DNA of 39,839 nt, taken from contig NZ_CAMJCX010000014.1 in the NCBI RefSeq assembly GCF_946404245.1, positions 1 through 39,839 on the forward strand, in the 5' to 3' direction. The translations under genes were made by a program, and so were the position numbers. Below, one piece after another: positions 23,155 through 31,062 of the stretch (position 1 is its first letter; every line of letters starts with the position of its first letter). Below the pieces are notes generated by a model. The model searched no databases. It saw only the letters and a list, made by a program, of their open reading frames with translations, and was not told where the DNA came from. Source of the DNA: an uncultured Methanobrevibacter sp. (GTDB lineage Archaea; Methanobacteriota; Methanobacteria; Methanobacteriales; Methanobacteriaceae).

Positions 23155-23694
23155 ATGGTTAAATGTCCAAGATGCGGATACGAAAATGCATCCTCATCTG
23201 TATACTGTGATAACTGTGCCTACCTCCTTTCTGAAAAAAATAGTGCTAGGGCAAATAATGGAAGTAAACCTAGCAGGTGGAATGTGGGCATAGCTAGAAA
23301 AATTGTGATTGTTTTGGGTATAATTGTTATTGCATTATTATTGTTCTCTTTTGTTTTTAATAATTCACAACCTTCTCAAAATGATACGCTAAATGTTATT
23401 TACGATGATGGAAGTCACCATCAGTCATCTACTTATCCATTCAAAGCTGTAATCAAAGGTGACGGTAACTGGTATGCCGAAATGGGTAATCCTGATTATC
23501 TTGTTTCTAAATCAAGTTCCGGTACAAGAACATTTTCACTTGATTGTGCGGCATGGGACGATGTTGAGATAAAAGCTCAAAGGTACAGTGGTGAAGGTGA
23601 ACTTTCTATTCAACTTTTAAGAAATGGTAAAGTTGTAGCTGAAAATTCAACTACAAACGGTACAGATAGTGTTTCAATTTATTTTGACAGTTAG
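23155..23694 (+). CDS. Zinc-ribbon membrane-anchored protein, unknown function
   Basis: From the chosen ATG this is 179 residues. A GTG at 23122 in the same frame would add 11 residues, but TATA-like TTTAAATATAAG (about 23099-23110) implies transcription starting near 23130, and AAGGA precedes the ATG. The N-terminus is a zinc ribbon (M-V-K-C-P-R-C-G-Y...Y-C-D-N-C), then a basic stretch, one membrane helix (about residues 46-67) and an exported domain of about 110 residues (A-V-I-K-G-D-G-N-W, S-I-Q-L-L-R-N-G-K-V-V-A). This zinc_ribbon plus helix plus small beta domain layout is frequent in Methanobrevibacter surface proteins. The function is not known. Its stop overlaps the stop of the opposing gene by 4 bp. 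Confidence 0.7.
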   Translation: MVKCPRCGYENASSSVYCDNCAYLLSEKNSARANNGSKPSRWNVGIARKIVIVLGIIVIALLLFSFVFNNSQPSQNDTLNVIYDDGSHHQSSTYPFKAVIKGDGNWYAEMGNPDYLVSKSSSGTRTFSLDCAAWDDVEIKAQRYSGEGELSIQLLRNGKVVAENSTTNGTDSVSIYFDS

Positions 23695-23987
23695 ATTTGG
23701 CCGACAGCCTTTTCTAATAACTCTATCAACTCTTCAGTCTTGTAGAGTCTAATTTCCTGCTCATCGTTTCCTTTAAATATTTTGATAAATGTGATCATGT
23801 CATTGCATAACTGGTCATATTGAATATTTAAGGTGTTAAAGTTAGACAGTAGTCCGAATGCTTTTTGCTGATCTAATTTGGGATTGTCCATTAAAAGGCG
23901 TTCCATATTTGCAAAATGAGTTTCAATCATTATTTTTTCCTGTTCTAATGCATCTAAATATTCTTGAATTTTACTTTCATTTGCCAT
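23691..23987 (-). CDS. Small helical protein of unknown function
   Basis: This is a 98-residue cytoplasmic protein from the ATG at 23987. An upstream GTG (23996) is better read as part of the GTGAT ribosome binding site. It is almost entirely helical, with coiled-coil character (Y-L-D-A-L-E-Q-E-K-I-M-I-E-T-H-F, L-L-S-N-F-N-T-L-N-I-Q-Y-D-Q-L). No motif or family was recognised. It converges on the zinc-ribbon protein with overlapping stop codons and diverges from atwA. Codon use resembles its neighbours. Confidence 0.6.
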   Translation of the reverse strand: MANESKIQEYLDALEQEKIMIETHFANMERLLMDNPKLDQQKAFGLLSNFNTLNIQYDQLCNDMITFIKIFKGNDEQEIRLYKTEELIELLEKAVGQI

Positions 23988-24071
23988 TTTTATCACTTGT
24001 TTTTAAATATGTCAATATAAAATATAAATAGTTTCATGAATATAATTGTATAAATATAAGGGGCATCGAGA

Positions 24072-25778
24072 ATGATTAAAGTAGAAAACGTAAGTAAAGA
24101 TTATGAATTAGATGACGGAACTAAAATTACTGCACTTAAAGATGTTAGTTTTGAAGTGGAAGAAGGCGAAATTTTAGGAATCATGGGAAAAAGTGGTTCC
24201 GGTAAGACTACACTTTTAAGGGCTTTAAGAGGTGTTGAACACATTGATGCGGGTAGCATCACTGTTGGGGAAGTTACTATCACAGAGGACTCTTCTCAAT
24301 TTTATTATAATAATCTTAAAAAGGAAACTGCAATCCATCTTCAAAGGTCTTTCGGTTTATGGCCGGACACAGTACGTGAAAACGTATTGAGAAAGTTATA
24401 TGCCAGAGAATACTTTGATGAGGGAGACACTAATTTTCAACTTGCTGAAAGTGAATTCGGTGATGAAGCGGATGAACTTCTGGAACTGGTTTCACTCACC
24501 CACAAGGCGGACCATTATGCATCTGTCTTAAGTGGTGGTGAAAAGCAAAGGCTTATCATGGCTCGTCAACTTGCAAAACGACCTAAAGCATTACTTCTTG
24601 ATGAACCTGCTACCATGGCATGTCCTAAAACTAAACAGGAAATTTTAGACGCTGTTAAAAAAATCAACGATGAGTTAAATATTACTGTTATTCTCGTTTC
24701 TCACCTGCCTGATGTCCAAAAATACCTAGCAGATAGAGTAATTTTACTTGAGGATGGTGAAATTGCTGATGAAGGAAATCCTGAAGAAATCTGTGATAAG
24801 TTCATGGCAGACATGGAGCCTGTTGTGGATATTGAAAACATTGCAACTGATGAGGACTTAATTGACGTTAAGGATGTAAGAAAAAGGTTTTATCTCCTGA
24901 CCGGGGGGGAAGTCCTTCAGATGGAGGATATCAACTTTAAGGTTCAAAATGAAAATATCTTAAGCATTATAGGACCGAGCGGTGCTGGTAAGACAGTTCT
25001 TTTAAGAATGCTTGGCGGACTTGACCATCCTGATGATGGGGATGTGCTGTATTATGCCGACGGAGAATGGAGAGACATTGAAATTCCTGGAATGAGCCGT
25101 ATGAAAATTCGTTCAAAATTAGGATTCATGCATCAGGAATTTGCTTTAACCCATTATGCAACAGTTTTAAGCCAACTTGCTACCAGATTAGGTTATAAAA
25201 ATCAAAATATTGTTAAAGAAGCACAAAAAAGAGCTGAAAGACTTGGCATTGGTGAAGAATTGTTGGATTCATTTTATCAGCTGACTGATTTGCCTGAAAC
25301 TGAAGCTAAACGTCGTTTGGAACAAGTTGGTTTGGATTCTGAAATCCTGAATGATCTGTTCCCAAGATTCCCTGAAACCGCTACTAAAGAAGCTGTTGCA
25401 GATATATTTGAAAGTCTGGACCTTGATTTGGATATATTGTACAGAAAATCATATGAGCTTTCAGGCGGTCAAAAGGTACGTGTAATGCTTGCATTGATTT
25501 TAGTGTCAAGGCCTAAATTCCTTCTTTTGGATGAGCCGTTCGGCGATTTGGACCCTGTAACATTAAGGGATGTTACAAACTCCCTTAAAAAGATTTCCAA
25601 AACCTATGGAATTACCATTGTAATGATTTCACATAACACTGACTTCATTAAGGAATTGTCCAACAGGGCAATCTTTATGGATGACGGTAAAATCATAGAC
25701 GACAGCGAAAACATCAATGAAATAGTTGACAACTTCATTGATTTCTGTCATGCGGATTACCTAAAAGGGGACTGCTGA
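24072..25778 (+). CDS. atwA: Methyl-coenzyme M reductase activation component A2 (AtwA), double ABC ATPase
   Basis: This 568-residue soluble protein has two ABC ATPase domains and no membrane segment. Domain 1 has Walker A GKSGSGKT (39-46), signature LSGGE (153-157) and Walker B L-L-L-D-E-P-A-T-M-A-C-P-K-T. Domain 2 has Walker A GPSGAGKT (301-308), signature LSGGQ (463-467) and Walker B L-L-L-D-E-P-F-G-D-L-D-P. The D-E-P-x-T-M-x-C-P-K-T-x-Q-E variant is typical of component A2, which supplies ATP-dependent activation of methyl-coenzyme M reductase to the Ni(I) state. Domain 2 has about 50-60 extra helical residues between Walker A and the signature. A UspA gene begins directly after the stop (TGAATG). 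Confidence 0.88.
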   Translation: MIKVENVSKDYELDDGTKITALKDVSFEVEEGEILGIMGKSGSGKTTLLRALRGVEHIDAGSITVGEVTITEDSSQFYYNNLKKETAIHLQRSFGLWPDTVRENVLRKLYAREYFDEGDTNFQLAESEFGDEADELLELVSLTHKADHYASVLSGGEKQRLIMARQLAKRPKALLLDEPATMACPKTKQEILDAVKKINDELNITVILVSHLPDVQKYLADRVILLEDGEIADEGNPEEICDKFMADMEPVVDIENIATDEDLIDVKDVRKRFYLLTGGEVLQMEDINFKVQNENILSIIGPSGAGKTVLLRMLGGLDHPDDGDVLYYADGEWRDIEIPGMSRMKIRSKLGFMHQEFALTHYATVLSQLATRLGYKNQNIVKEAQKRAERLGIGEELLDSFYQLTDLPETEAKRRLEQVGLDSEILNDLFPRFPETATKEAVADIFESLDLDLDILYRKSYELSGGQKVRVMLALILVSRPKFLLLDEPFGDLDPVTLRDVTNSLKKISKTYGITIVMISHNTDFIKELSNRAIFMDDGKIIDDSENINEIVDNFIDFCHADYLKGDC

Positions 25779-26204
25779 ATGTTTGACGTAATAATGGTTC
25801 CTGTTGACGGATCAGAATATTCTTTCAAGGCTGCAGATGTGGCCATTGAAATAGCTCAGAAATTTTCATCCAAAATTGCCGCTGTTCATGTTTTGGAGGA
25901 ATTTTCATTCAACAGCTATGATTCCGAAGAGGATTCCGGTGATGCGATTTTAGCAAAGATCACCAAAAAGGCAGGTGAAGTGGGTGTTGAGGTTACAGAA
26001 CATTTGCTTACTGCAGACCCGTTAAGGGATATGAGTTTTATTGTTGCCCAAACACGTGCTGATTTGGTTGTTATACATGCTCATGGGGCTAACAATAACA
26101 GATTTGTATCTTTTGAGGAAAATGATGTTTCAGATACTCAAATCGGTTCTGTTTCAGAAAGATTGTTGAGGAACTCTAACGTCCCAGTATTATTGGTTAA
26201 ATAA
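25779..26204 (+). CDS. Universal stress protein UspA family
   Basis: This 141-residue cytoplasmic protein of the UspA fold starts F-D-V-I-M-V-P-V-D-G-S-E-Y-S-F-K-A and ends G-S-V-S-E-R-L-L-R-N-S-N-V-P-V-L-L-V, both typical. The ATP-binding loop usually reads G-x2-G-x9-G-S. Here the first glycines are separated from G-S by an asparagine- and acid-rich stretch (H-G-A-N-N-N-R-F-V-S-F-E-E-N), so ATP binding is doubtful. Its ATG is immediately after the atwA stop, implying translational coupling and a link to methyl-coenzyme M reductase activation or stress. The stop codon is within a 9-bp hairpin. Confidence 0.85.
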   Translation: MFDVIMVPVDGSEYSFKAADVAIEIAQKFSSKIAAVHVLEEFSFNSYDSEEDSGDAILAKITKKAGEVGVEVTEHLLTADPLRDMSFIVAQTRADLVVIHAHGANNNRFVSFEENDVSDTQIGSVSERLLRNSNVPVLLVK

Positions 26205-26234
26205 TACTTTTAAACTTTTTATTTTTCTTTTTTT
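26186..26234 (+). terminator. Hairpin over the uspA stop codon followed by T-tracts
   Basis: AGTATTATT (26186-26194), loop GGTTA, AATAATACT (26200-26208) form a perfect 9-bp stem. The TAA stop (26202-26204) lies in the second arm. T runs follow at 26216-26220 and 26228-26234 (T7). Confidence 0.55.
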
Positions 26235-26256
26235 GTTCATTTAATTACTGTTTTTT

Positions 26257-26320
26257 ACTAAACTTTTAAATATAATAAAAATCTAACTTATAATAACATA
26301 AATTGTTTATATTAAAGGAG
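26257..26320 (+). promoter_or_regulatory. Promoter and ribosome binding site of the ferredoxin-reductase operon
   Basis: ACTAAACTTTTAAATATA contains a good BRE/TATA (TTTAAATATA, 26265-26274). AAAGGAG (26314-26320) is the ribosome binding site for the ferredoxin ATG at 26328. Confidence 0.5.
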
Positions 26321-26327
26321 ATATTTT

Positions 26328-26495
26328 ATGATTGTTAAAGATTGGTGCTCATTCTGTGGAGAATGTGCCGGAGTTTGTCCAAGAAATTTGATACAAGTAA
26401 GAGAATACGCTTTAGTGTTTAATGATGATGACTGTAAAGATTGTGATACATGCATTAAAGCATGTCCAATTGATGCTTTAGAAAAAGAGGAATGA
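26328..26495 (+). CDS. 2[4Fe-4S] ferredoxin paired with geranylgeranyl reductase
   Basis: This 55-residue ferredoxin reads MIVKDWCSFCGECAGVCP and later C-K-D-C-D-T-C-I-K-A-C-P, two classical C-x2-C-x2-C-x3-C-P motifs for two 4Fe-4S clusters. The start follows AAAGGAG at proper spacing. The stop is 4 bases before the start of the geranylgeranyl reductase, which needs low-potential electrons. This ferredoxin is very probably its electron donor, a pairing seen in other methanogens. It is shorter than the usual ORF cut-off. Confidence 0.92.
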   Translation: MIVKDWCSFCGECAGVCPRNLIQVREYALVFNDDDCKDCDTCIKACPIDALEKEE

Positions 26496-26499
26496 TTAT

Positions 26500-27678
26500 A
26501 TGATTGAAACTGATGTAATTGTAGTGGGATCAGGACCGGCAGGTTCTAGCGCAGCAAAACACGCTGCATTAGGTGGAGCAAAAGTAATTTTAATGGATAA
26601 GAAATCAGAAATTGGTTCTCCAAAAAGATGTGCAGAAGGAGTTTCAATTGAAGGGTTAGAAAAATTAGGAATCGAACCATCCCCTCGTTGGGTAACTCAA
26701 AAAATTGAAGGGGTAAGAATCCAAACTCCTGACGGAACCGATGTATGGTTGACTGAAGATGAAGTAAAATTGCCTGAAGCAGGATACATCTTAGAAAGAA
26801 AAGTATTCGATAAGCATATGGCAATGGATGCTGCTAGAGCTGGTGCAGAAATCAGAATCAAAACATTAGTTACCGGCGTTGAAAAAATTGATAACGGTTA
26901 CATTGTAGAAACCGAATGCATGGGCGAAAAAATAGATTACAAATGTAAAATCCTAATCGCTGCAGACGGTCCTGAAGGTCACGTTGCAAGATGGGCAGGT
27001 TTAAGACCAGCTGCAAAAGCAAAAGAAATGGAATCCGGTGTACAATACGAAATGTGTAACGTCGAATTCGAAAAACCTGGAGTTATTGAATTTTACTTAG
27101 GTTCATGCGCACCTGGTGGTTATGTATGGATTTTCCCTAAAGGTGATGACATTGCAAACGTAGGTTTAGCAATCTTGCCTCACAAAGCTGAAAAAACCGC
27201 AAAAGAATACTTAGACGACTTCATTGCAAAATGCCCATACACACAAAACGCTCAGGCTGTTGAAATGAATGTCGGCGGAGACCCTGTCGGCGGAATGACC
27301 AAAAAACTTTATGCTGACAACATCATGGTTGTTGGGGATGCAGCAGGACAAGTAAATCCATTAACCGGTGGAGGAATCATTTCCGGTATGACCGGTGGAA
27401 TGTGTGCAGGTCAAGTGGCTGCTCAAGCTATCAAGGAAGACTGCTCTAAAAAATTCCTAAAACAATATGATAAAATGGCTCATGAAGCTTTAGACCATGA
27501 TATCAAAAGGTACAAAAAAGTGCAAGAATACTTATTAACTTTATCCGATGATGAACTCAACAGTATTGCACATGCATTTGAAGGAGAAAGCTTTGATAAA
27601 ATCTCAACAACTGAAATTGTACAGAAATTAATTAAAGTGTCTCCAAAAGCATTACTCAAATTAGGTAAATTTATCTAG
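26500..27678 (+). CDS. Digeranylgeranylglycerophospholipid reductase
   Basis: This 392-residue FAD enzyme saturates the geranylgeranyl chains of archaeal membrane lipids to phytanyl chains. It has the N-terminal Rossmann motif G-S-G-P-A-G-S-S-A-A, the substrate region R-C-A-E-G-V-S, the signature A-D-G-P-E-G-H-V-A-R-W-A-G and Y-x-W-I-F-P-K. The second FAD motif is V-V-G-D-A-A-G-Q-V-N-P-L-T-G-G-G-I, highly typical of the family. Length and sequence match archaeal GGR. It forms an operon with the upstream ferredoxin and probably the downstream galE (8-bp gap with GGTG). Confidence 0.94.
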   Translation: MIETDVIVVGSGPAGSSAAKHAALGGAKVILMDKKSEIGSPKRCAEGVSIEGLEKLGIEPSPRWVTQKIEGVRIQTPDGTDVWLTEDEVKLPEAGYILERKVFDKHMAMDAARAGAEIRIKTLVTGVEKIDNGYIVETECMGEKIDYKCKILIAADGPEGHVARWAGLRPAAKAKEMESGVQYEMCNVEFEKPGVIEFYLGSCAPGGYVWIFPKGDDIANVGLAILPHKAEKTAKEYLDDFIAKCPYTQNAQAVEMNVGGDPVGGMTKKLYADNIMVVGDAAGQVNPLTGGGIISGMTGGMCAGQVAAQAIKEDCSKKFLKQYDKMAHEALDHDIKRYKKVQEYLLTLSDDELNSIAHAFEGESFDKISTTEIVQKLIKVSPKALLKLGKFI

Positions 27679-27686
27679 GTGTTAAC

Positions 27687-28655
27687 ATGATTTTAGTTAC
27701 TGGTGGAGCAGGTTACATAGGATCACATACAAATAAGGCCCTACATGCTGCAGGATATGATACTGTAGTAGTGGACAATCTGTGTAAAGGTTATGAAAAC
27801 TTTGTAAAATGGGGATTTTTTGAAGATTGCGACTTTGGTAGTGGTGATTTAAGAGAAGTCTTTAAAAACTATGACATTGATGGTGTTATCCATTTTGCTG
27901 CTTTTTCATCAGTAGCAGAATCAGTACAAATGCCTCAAAAATACTTCAAAAACAATTATAAAAATACTCTAAATCTTTTAAAGATTATGAGGGAATTTGG
28001 TGTAGATAAATTCATTTTATCATCAACCGCTGCAGTATATGGAAACCCTAAACAAATTCCAATAACAGAAGACAGTGAATTAAAACCAATCAATCCTTAT
28101 GGACACTCCAAATTCATCACTGAAAAGGCTCTTGAAAGGGAAGCTGAAAAAGGTGATTTCAATTATGTATCTCTTAGATATTTTAATGCAGCAGGTTGTG
28201 ATTTTGATTGTGAAATTGGGGAATTGCATGACCCTGAAACTCACTTGATTCCTTTAGTATTGGATGCAGCTATCGGAAAAAGGGACAGCATTTCCATCTT
28301 CGGAGATGATTACGATACTCCTGATGGAACATGTATACGTGATTATATCCACGTTAATGACCTGGCGGATGCACATATTAAGGCATACGAATACTTATGC
28401 AATGAAAATGAATCCAACATCTTCAATTTAGGTAATGGGGAAGGTTATTCTGTCCGTGAAGTCATTGACATGTGTAAAAAGGTTACCGGATGTGATTTTG
28501 AAGTTAAAATCGATGAGCGTCGTGAAGGTGACCCTGCTGTTTTGATAGCTGATTCAACCAAAATTCATGAAAAGCTAGGTTGGACTCCTCAATATGACCT
28601 GGAACAGATTGTTGAGTCTGCCTGGAAATGGCATGAAAAAATTAATAAAATTTAG
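27687..28655 (+). CDS. galE: UDP-glucose 4-epimerase
   Basis: This 322-residue short-chain dehydrogenase/reductase-fold enzyme interconverts UDP-glucose and UDP-galactose (or the N-acetyl forms) with tightly bound NAD. Visible are G-G-A-G-Y-I-G-S-H at the N-terminus, H-F-A-A-F-S-S-V-A-E-S, the catalytic S-S-T-A-A-V-Y-G, Y-G-H-S-K (Y-x3-K), L-R-Y-F-N-A-A-G and R-D-Y-I-H-V-N-D-L-A-D-A-H. All are the standard GalE landmarks and the length is typical. It would supply galactosyl units for surface glycans, perhaps with lipids from the neighbouring reductase. The next gene begins 9 bp later. Confidence 0.94.
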   Translation: MILVTGGAGYIGSHTNKALHAAGYDTVVVDNLCKGYENFVKWGFFEDCDFGSGDLREVFKNYDIDGVIHFAAFSSVAESVQMPQKYFKNNYKNTLNLLKIMREFGVDKFILSSTAAVYGNPKQIPITEDSELKPINPYGHSKFITEKALEREAEKGDFNYVSLRYFNAAGCDFDCEIGELHDPETHLIPLVLDAAIGKRDSISIFGDDYDTPDGTCIRDYIHVNDLADAHIKAYEYLCNENESNIFNLGNGEGYSVREVIDMCKKVTGCDFEVKIDERREGDPAVLIADSTKIHEKLGWTPQYDLEQIVESAWKWHEKINKI

Positions 28656-28664
28656 GTAATTTTC

Positions 28665-29558
28665 ATGGAAAATGAAAATCACGAATCAAAAATTGATGTT
28701 AGAATAATAGTACATGATTTGAATATTGCACAGCTTGTTTCAAAAGCTGTCAATAATATTCAACTTGAAAGGGATTATAACATTATAGTTTCATCCATAA
28801 TCCCAACCAATGAATTGAGCATTGTTAAAAAGGTAGCTGGCGGTGCGGATATCTTATTAATCGGCGGCTATGGTCAGGATGAAACATACAACATTCTTTT
28901 CAATGAATTGAAAACTGATTTTAATCATATTGGATTATTTGATTATAATAACATTATAGTTGATGATGAATCTGTTGATTTCAGATTGGCTGAAAAGGAG
29001 ATTCTCAATTCAATTATAAAATCAACATTGTCTTATTCTTTAAATTTAATTAATATCCACACTTTGGAAAACAAACTGATGAAAGTAACTCATAATTACA
29101 ATAATTTACTTGATGATTACAATAAGTTAATAAAAGAAAGCGAAGTATTATCTCAGCAAAACCGGGAATTGATAGAGGATCTTGATGAGGTAAAATCTGA
29201 TTTTTCTGATTTTAAATTACGTTATGAGGACATATATTCCAAAGATATTTTAGAAATTTTTAATCTTGAAGACCTTTGGCAGGAAACATTCAGGCAGGAT
29301 TTGGTCGATGAAGATAGGATTGTGATTGCTACAAATAAGTTCAGGCCTGAAAACATTATCGTTGGTCAAAACTATATTGCAGCAGAATCCAAGTCAAAAG
29401 CGGTAGAATGGTTAAATATTGTTAGAACTGCTTTAATATTTGTAGATGATAATGCTGAAGATTTGAAAAAAGAATTACAAGAAAATAATGAAGAGGAAAT
29501 TCCTGAAGTTAGGCAGGATTATGATATGAATAACACATTTGAAAATTTCTGGGATTGA
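28665..29558 (+). CDS. Unrecognised protein with an alpha/beta N-domain and central coiled coil
   Basis: This 297-residue cytoplasmic protein was not assigned to a family. Residues about 10-115 alternate strands and helices like a receiver or Rossmann-type domain (V-R-I-I-V-H-D-L, A-D-I-L-L-I-G-G-Y-G, H-I-G-L-F-D-Y), but without phospho-acceptor or glycine-loop certainty. A long helix and coiled coil span about 130-195. The end is acidic (E-N-N-E-E-E-I-P-E). It contains no cysteine and no membrane helix. It follows galE by 9 bp with overlapping transcription likely. A sensor or scaffold role is possible but unsupported. Confidence 0.6.
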   Translation: MENENHESKIDVRIIVHDLNIAQLVSKAVNNIQLERDYNIIVSSIIPTNELSIVKKVAGGADILLIGGYGQDETYNILFNELKTDFNHIGLFDYNNIIVDDESVDFRLAEKEILNSIIKSTLSYSLNLINIHTLENKLMKVTHNYNNLLDDYNKLIKESEVLSQQNRELIEDLDEVKSDFSDFKLRYEDIYSKDILEIFNLEDLWQETFRQDLVDEDRIVIATNKFRPENIIVGQNYIAAESKSKAVEWLNIVRTALIFVDDNAEDLKKELQENNEEEIPEVRQDYDMNNTFENFWD

Positions 29559-29634
29559 ACAGATTAAAACAATTATTATTTTATACTAGTTTTTAGATAT
29601 TTATTATTATACTATTTTATAGGGAGTTTAATAA

Positions 29635-31056
29635 ATGCAAGGTGAAATGGAAGATAAGTGTGGTATTGTTGGAATTCATTGTAATGATGAATCCAAGGAT
29701 GTCGCATCTTTTGTTTATTATTGTTTGTATGCTTTACAGCACAGAGGTCAAGAATCAGCAGGTATTGCTACTTTTAATCCAGAAAATGGTCTTAATCACT
29801 ACTGTGGAATGGGTTTAATTACTGATGTATTTAAAGATGATATAATCCACAGCCTCAAGGGCAGTATGGCCATAGGTCATGTAAGATATTCCACCACAGG
29901 CCAGTCAAAACTGGAAAATTCACAACCGTTCGTAACCGATTTTGGTGACGGATTTATTGCAATGGCTCATAATGGTGACATTGTCAACTCTGGTGAGTTA
30001 AAAAAAGAGCTTATTGATGAAGGATTCTATTTCAAATCAGACAGTGATTCTGAAGTAATCTGTTACATGCTTAAAAAAGAGCACTATGACAACAAAAAGA
30101 GTGTCATTGAAGCTATTGAAGCCGTATGTAAAAAACTTGTCGGATCATATGCATTGACAATTTTAGTTGACGGTGAATTGTATGGTGTGAGAGACCCTAT
30201 GGGAATTAAACCGCTTGCCGTTGCAAAAAGAGATGACGAATTTATTTTAGCCTCTGAAACTGTTGCTTTTGATGTTATTAATGCTGAATATATAAGAGAT
30301 ATTGTTCCAGGTGAAGTCGTTTACTTTGAAAACGATGAAATCAACTCCCACATGTTAGAAAGTGCAGGAAAATGCAAGCTTTCACATTGTATGTTTGAAT
30401 ATGTTTACTTTGCAAGACCTGACAGTACAATTGATGGTATTAACGTTTATGAAACCAGGATGAATATTGGCCGTCAGTTGCATGAGTTGTATCCTATTGA
30501 CGCTGATGTTGTAATTCCTGTTCCGGATTCATCAATTCCTGCAGCTATCGGATATTCCAGAGCATCAGGAATTCCATATGGTGAAGGACTAATCAAAAAC
30601 AGATATGTTGGAAGAACATTCATCATGCCGACTCAGGAAGAAAGGGAACTTGCAGTCAGGCTAAAATTGAATCCTATCAAGGAAGCCATTAAAGGCAAAA
30701 AGATTATTTTGATTGATGACAGTATTGTAAGGGGAACCACCTCCAAACAGTTACTGGACCTTGTTAAAGAATCAGAACCTGCAGAAATCCACTTTTTGGT
30801 AGGATGCCCTCCTGTAGTTGCTCCATGTTATTATGGTGTGGCAATGGCAACCAAAAAGGAACTGATTGCAGCAAATTACTCTGTTGAAGAAATCCAAAAA
30901 CAGCTAGATATTGATTCACTAGGTTACATTACCCTTCCGGCTCTGGTTAAAGCTATTGGAATGGATGAGGAAAACTTATGCTTAGGTTGTCTGAATGAAG
31001 ATTATCCTACCGAAATTCCAGAAGGTCTTGAAGCTGAAACTTATTATAAACCTTAG
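29635..31056 (+). CDS. purF: Amidophosphoribosyltransferase
   Basis: This 473-residue enzyme is the first step of purine synthesis, making 5-phosphoribosylamine from PRPP and glutamine. The catalytic N-terminal cysteine is C9 in M-E-D-K-C-G-I-V-G, implying removal of an 8-residue propeptide as in bacterial PurF. The glutaminase part has L-Q-H-R-G-Q-E-S-A-G, G-H-V-R-Y-S-T and A-H-N-G-D-I-V-N. The PRPP site is I-I-L-I-D-D-S-I-V-R-G-T-T-S. Cysteines in V-G-C-P-P, A-P-C-Y-Y-G and C-L-G-C fit the family's 4Fe-4S cluster. GGGAG precedes the ATG; an ATG at 29647 is a possible alternative. Confidence 0.95.
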   Translation: MQGEMEDKCGIVGIHCNDESKDVASFVYYCLYALQHRGQESAGIATFNPENGLNHYCGMGLITDVFKDDIIHSLKGSMAIGHVRYSTTGQSKLENSQPFVTDFGDGFIAMAHNGDIVNSGELKKELIDEGFYFKSDSDSEVICYMLKKEHYDNKKSVIEAIEAVCKKLVGSYALTILVDGELYGVRDPMGIKPLAVAKRDDEFILASETVAFDVINAEYIRDIVPGEVVYFENDEINSHMLESAGKCKLSHCMFEYVYFARPDSTIDGINVYETRMNIGRQLHELYPIDADVVIPVPDSSIPAAIGYSRASGIPYGEGLIKNRYVGRTFIMPTQEERELAVRLKLNPIKEAIKGKKIILIDDSIVRGTTSKQLLDLVKESEPAEIHFLVGCPPVVAPCYYGVAMATKKELIAANYSVEEIQKQLDIDSLGYITLPALVKAIGMDEENLCLGCLNEDYPTEIPEGLEAETYYKP

Positions 31057-31062
31057 ATAATC

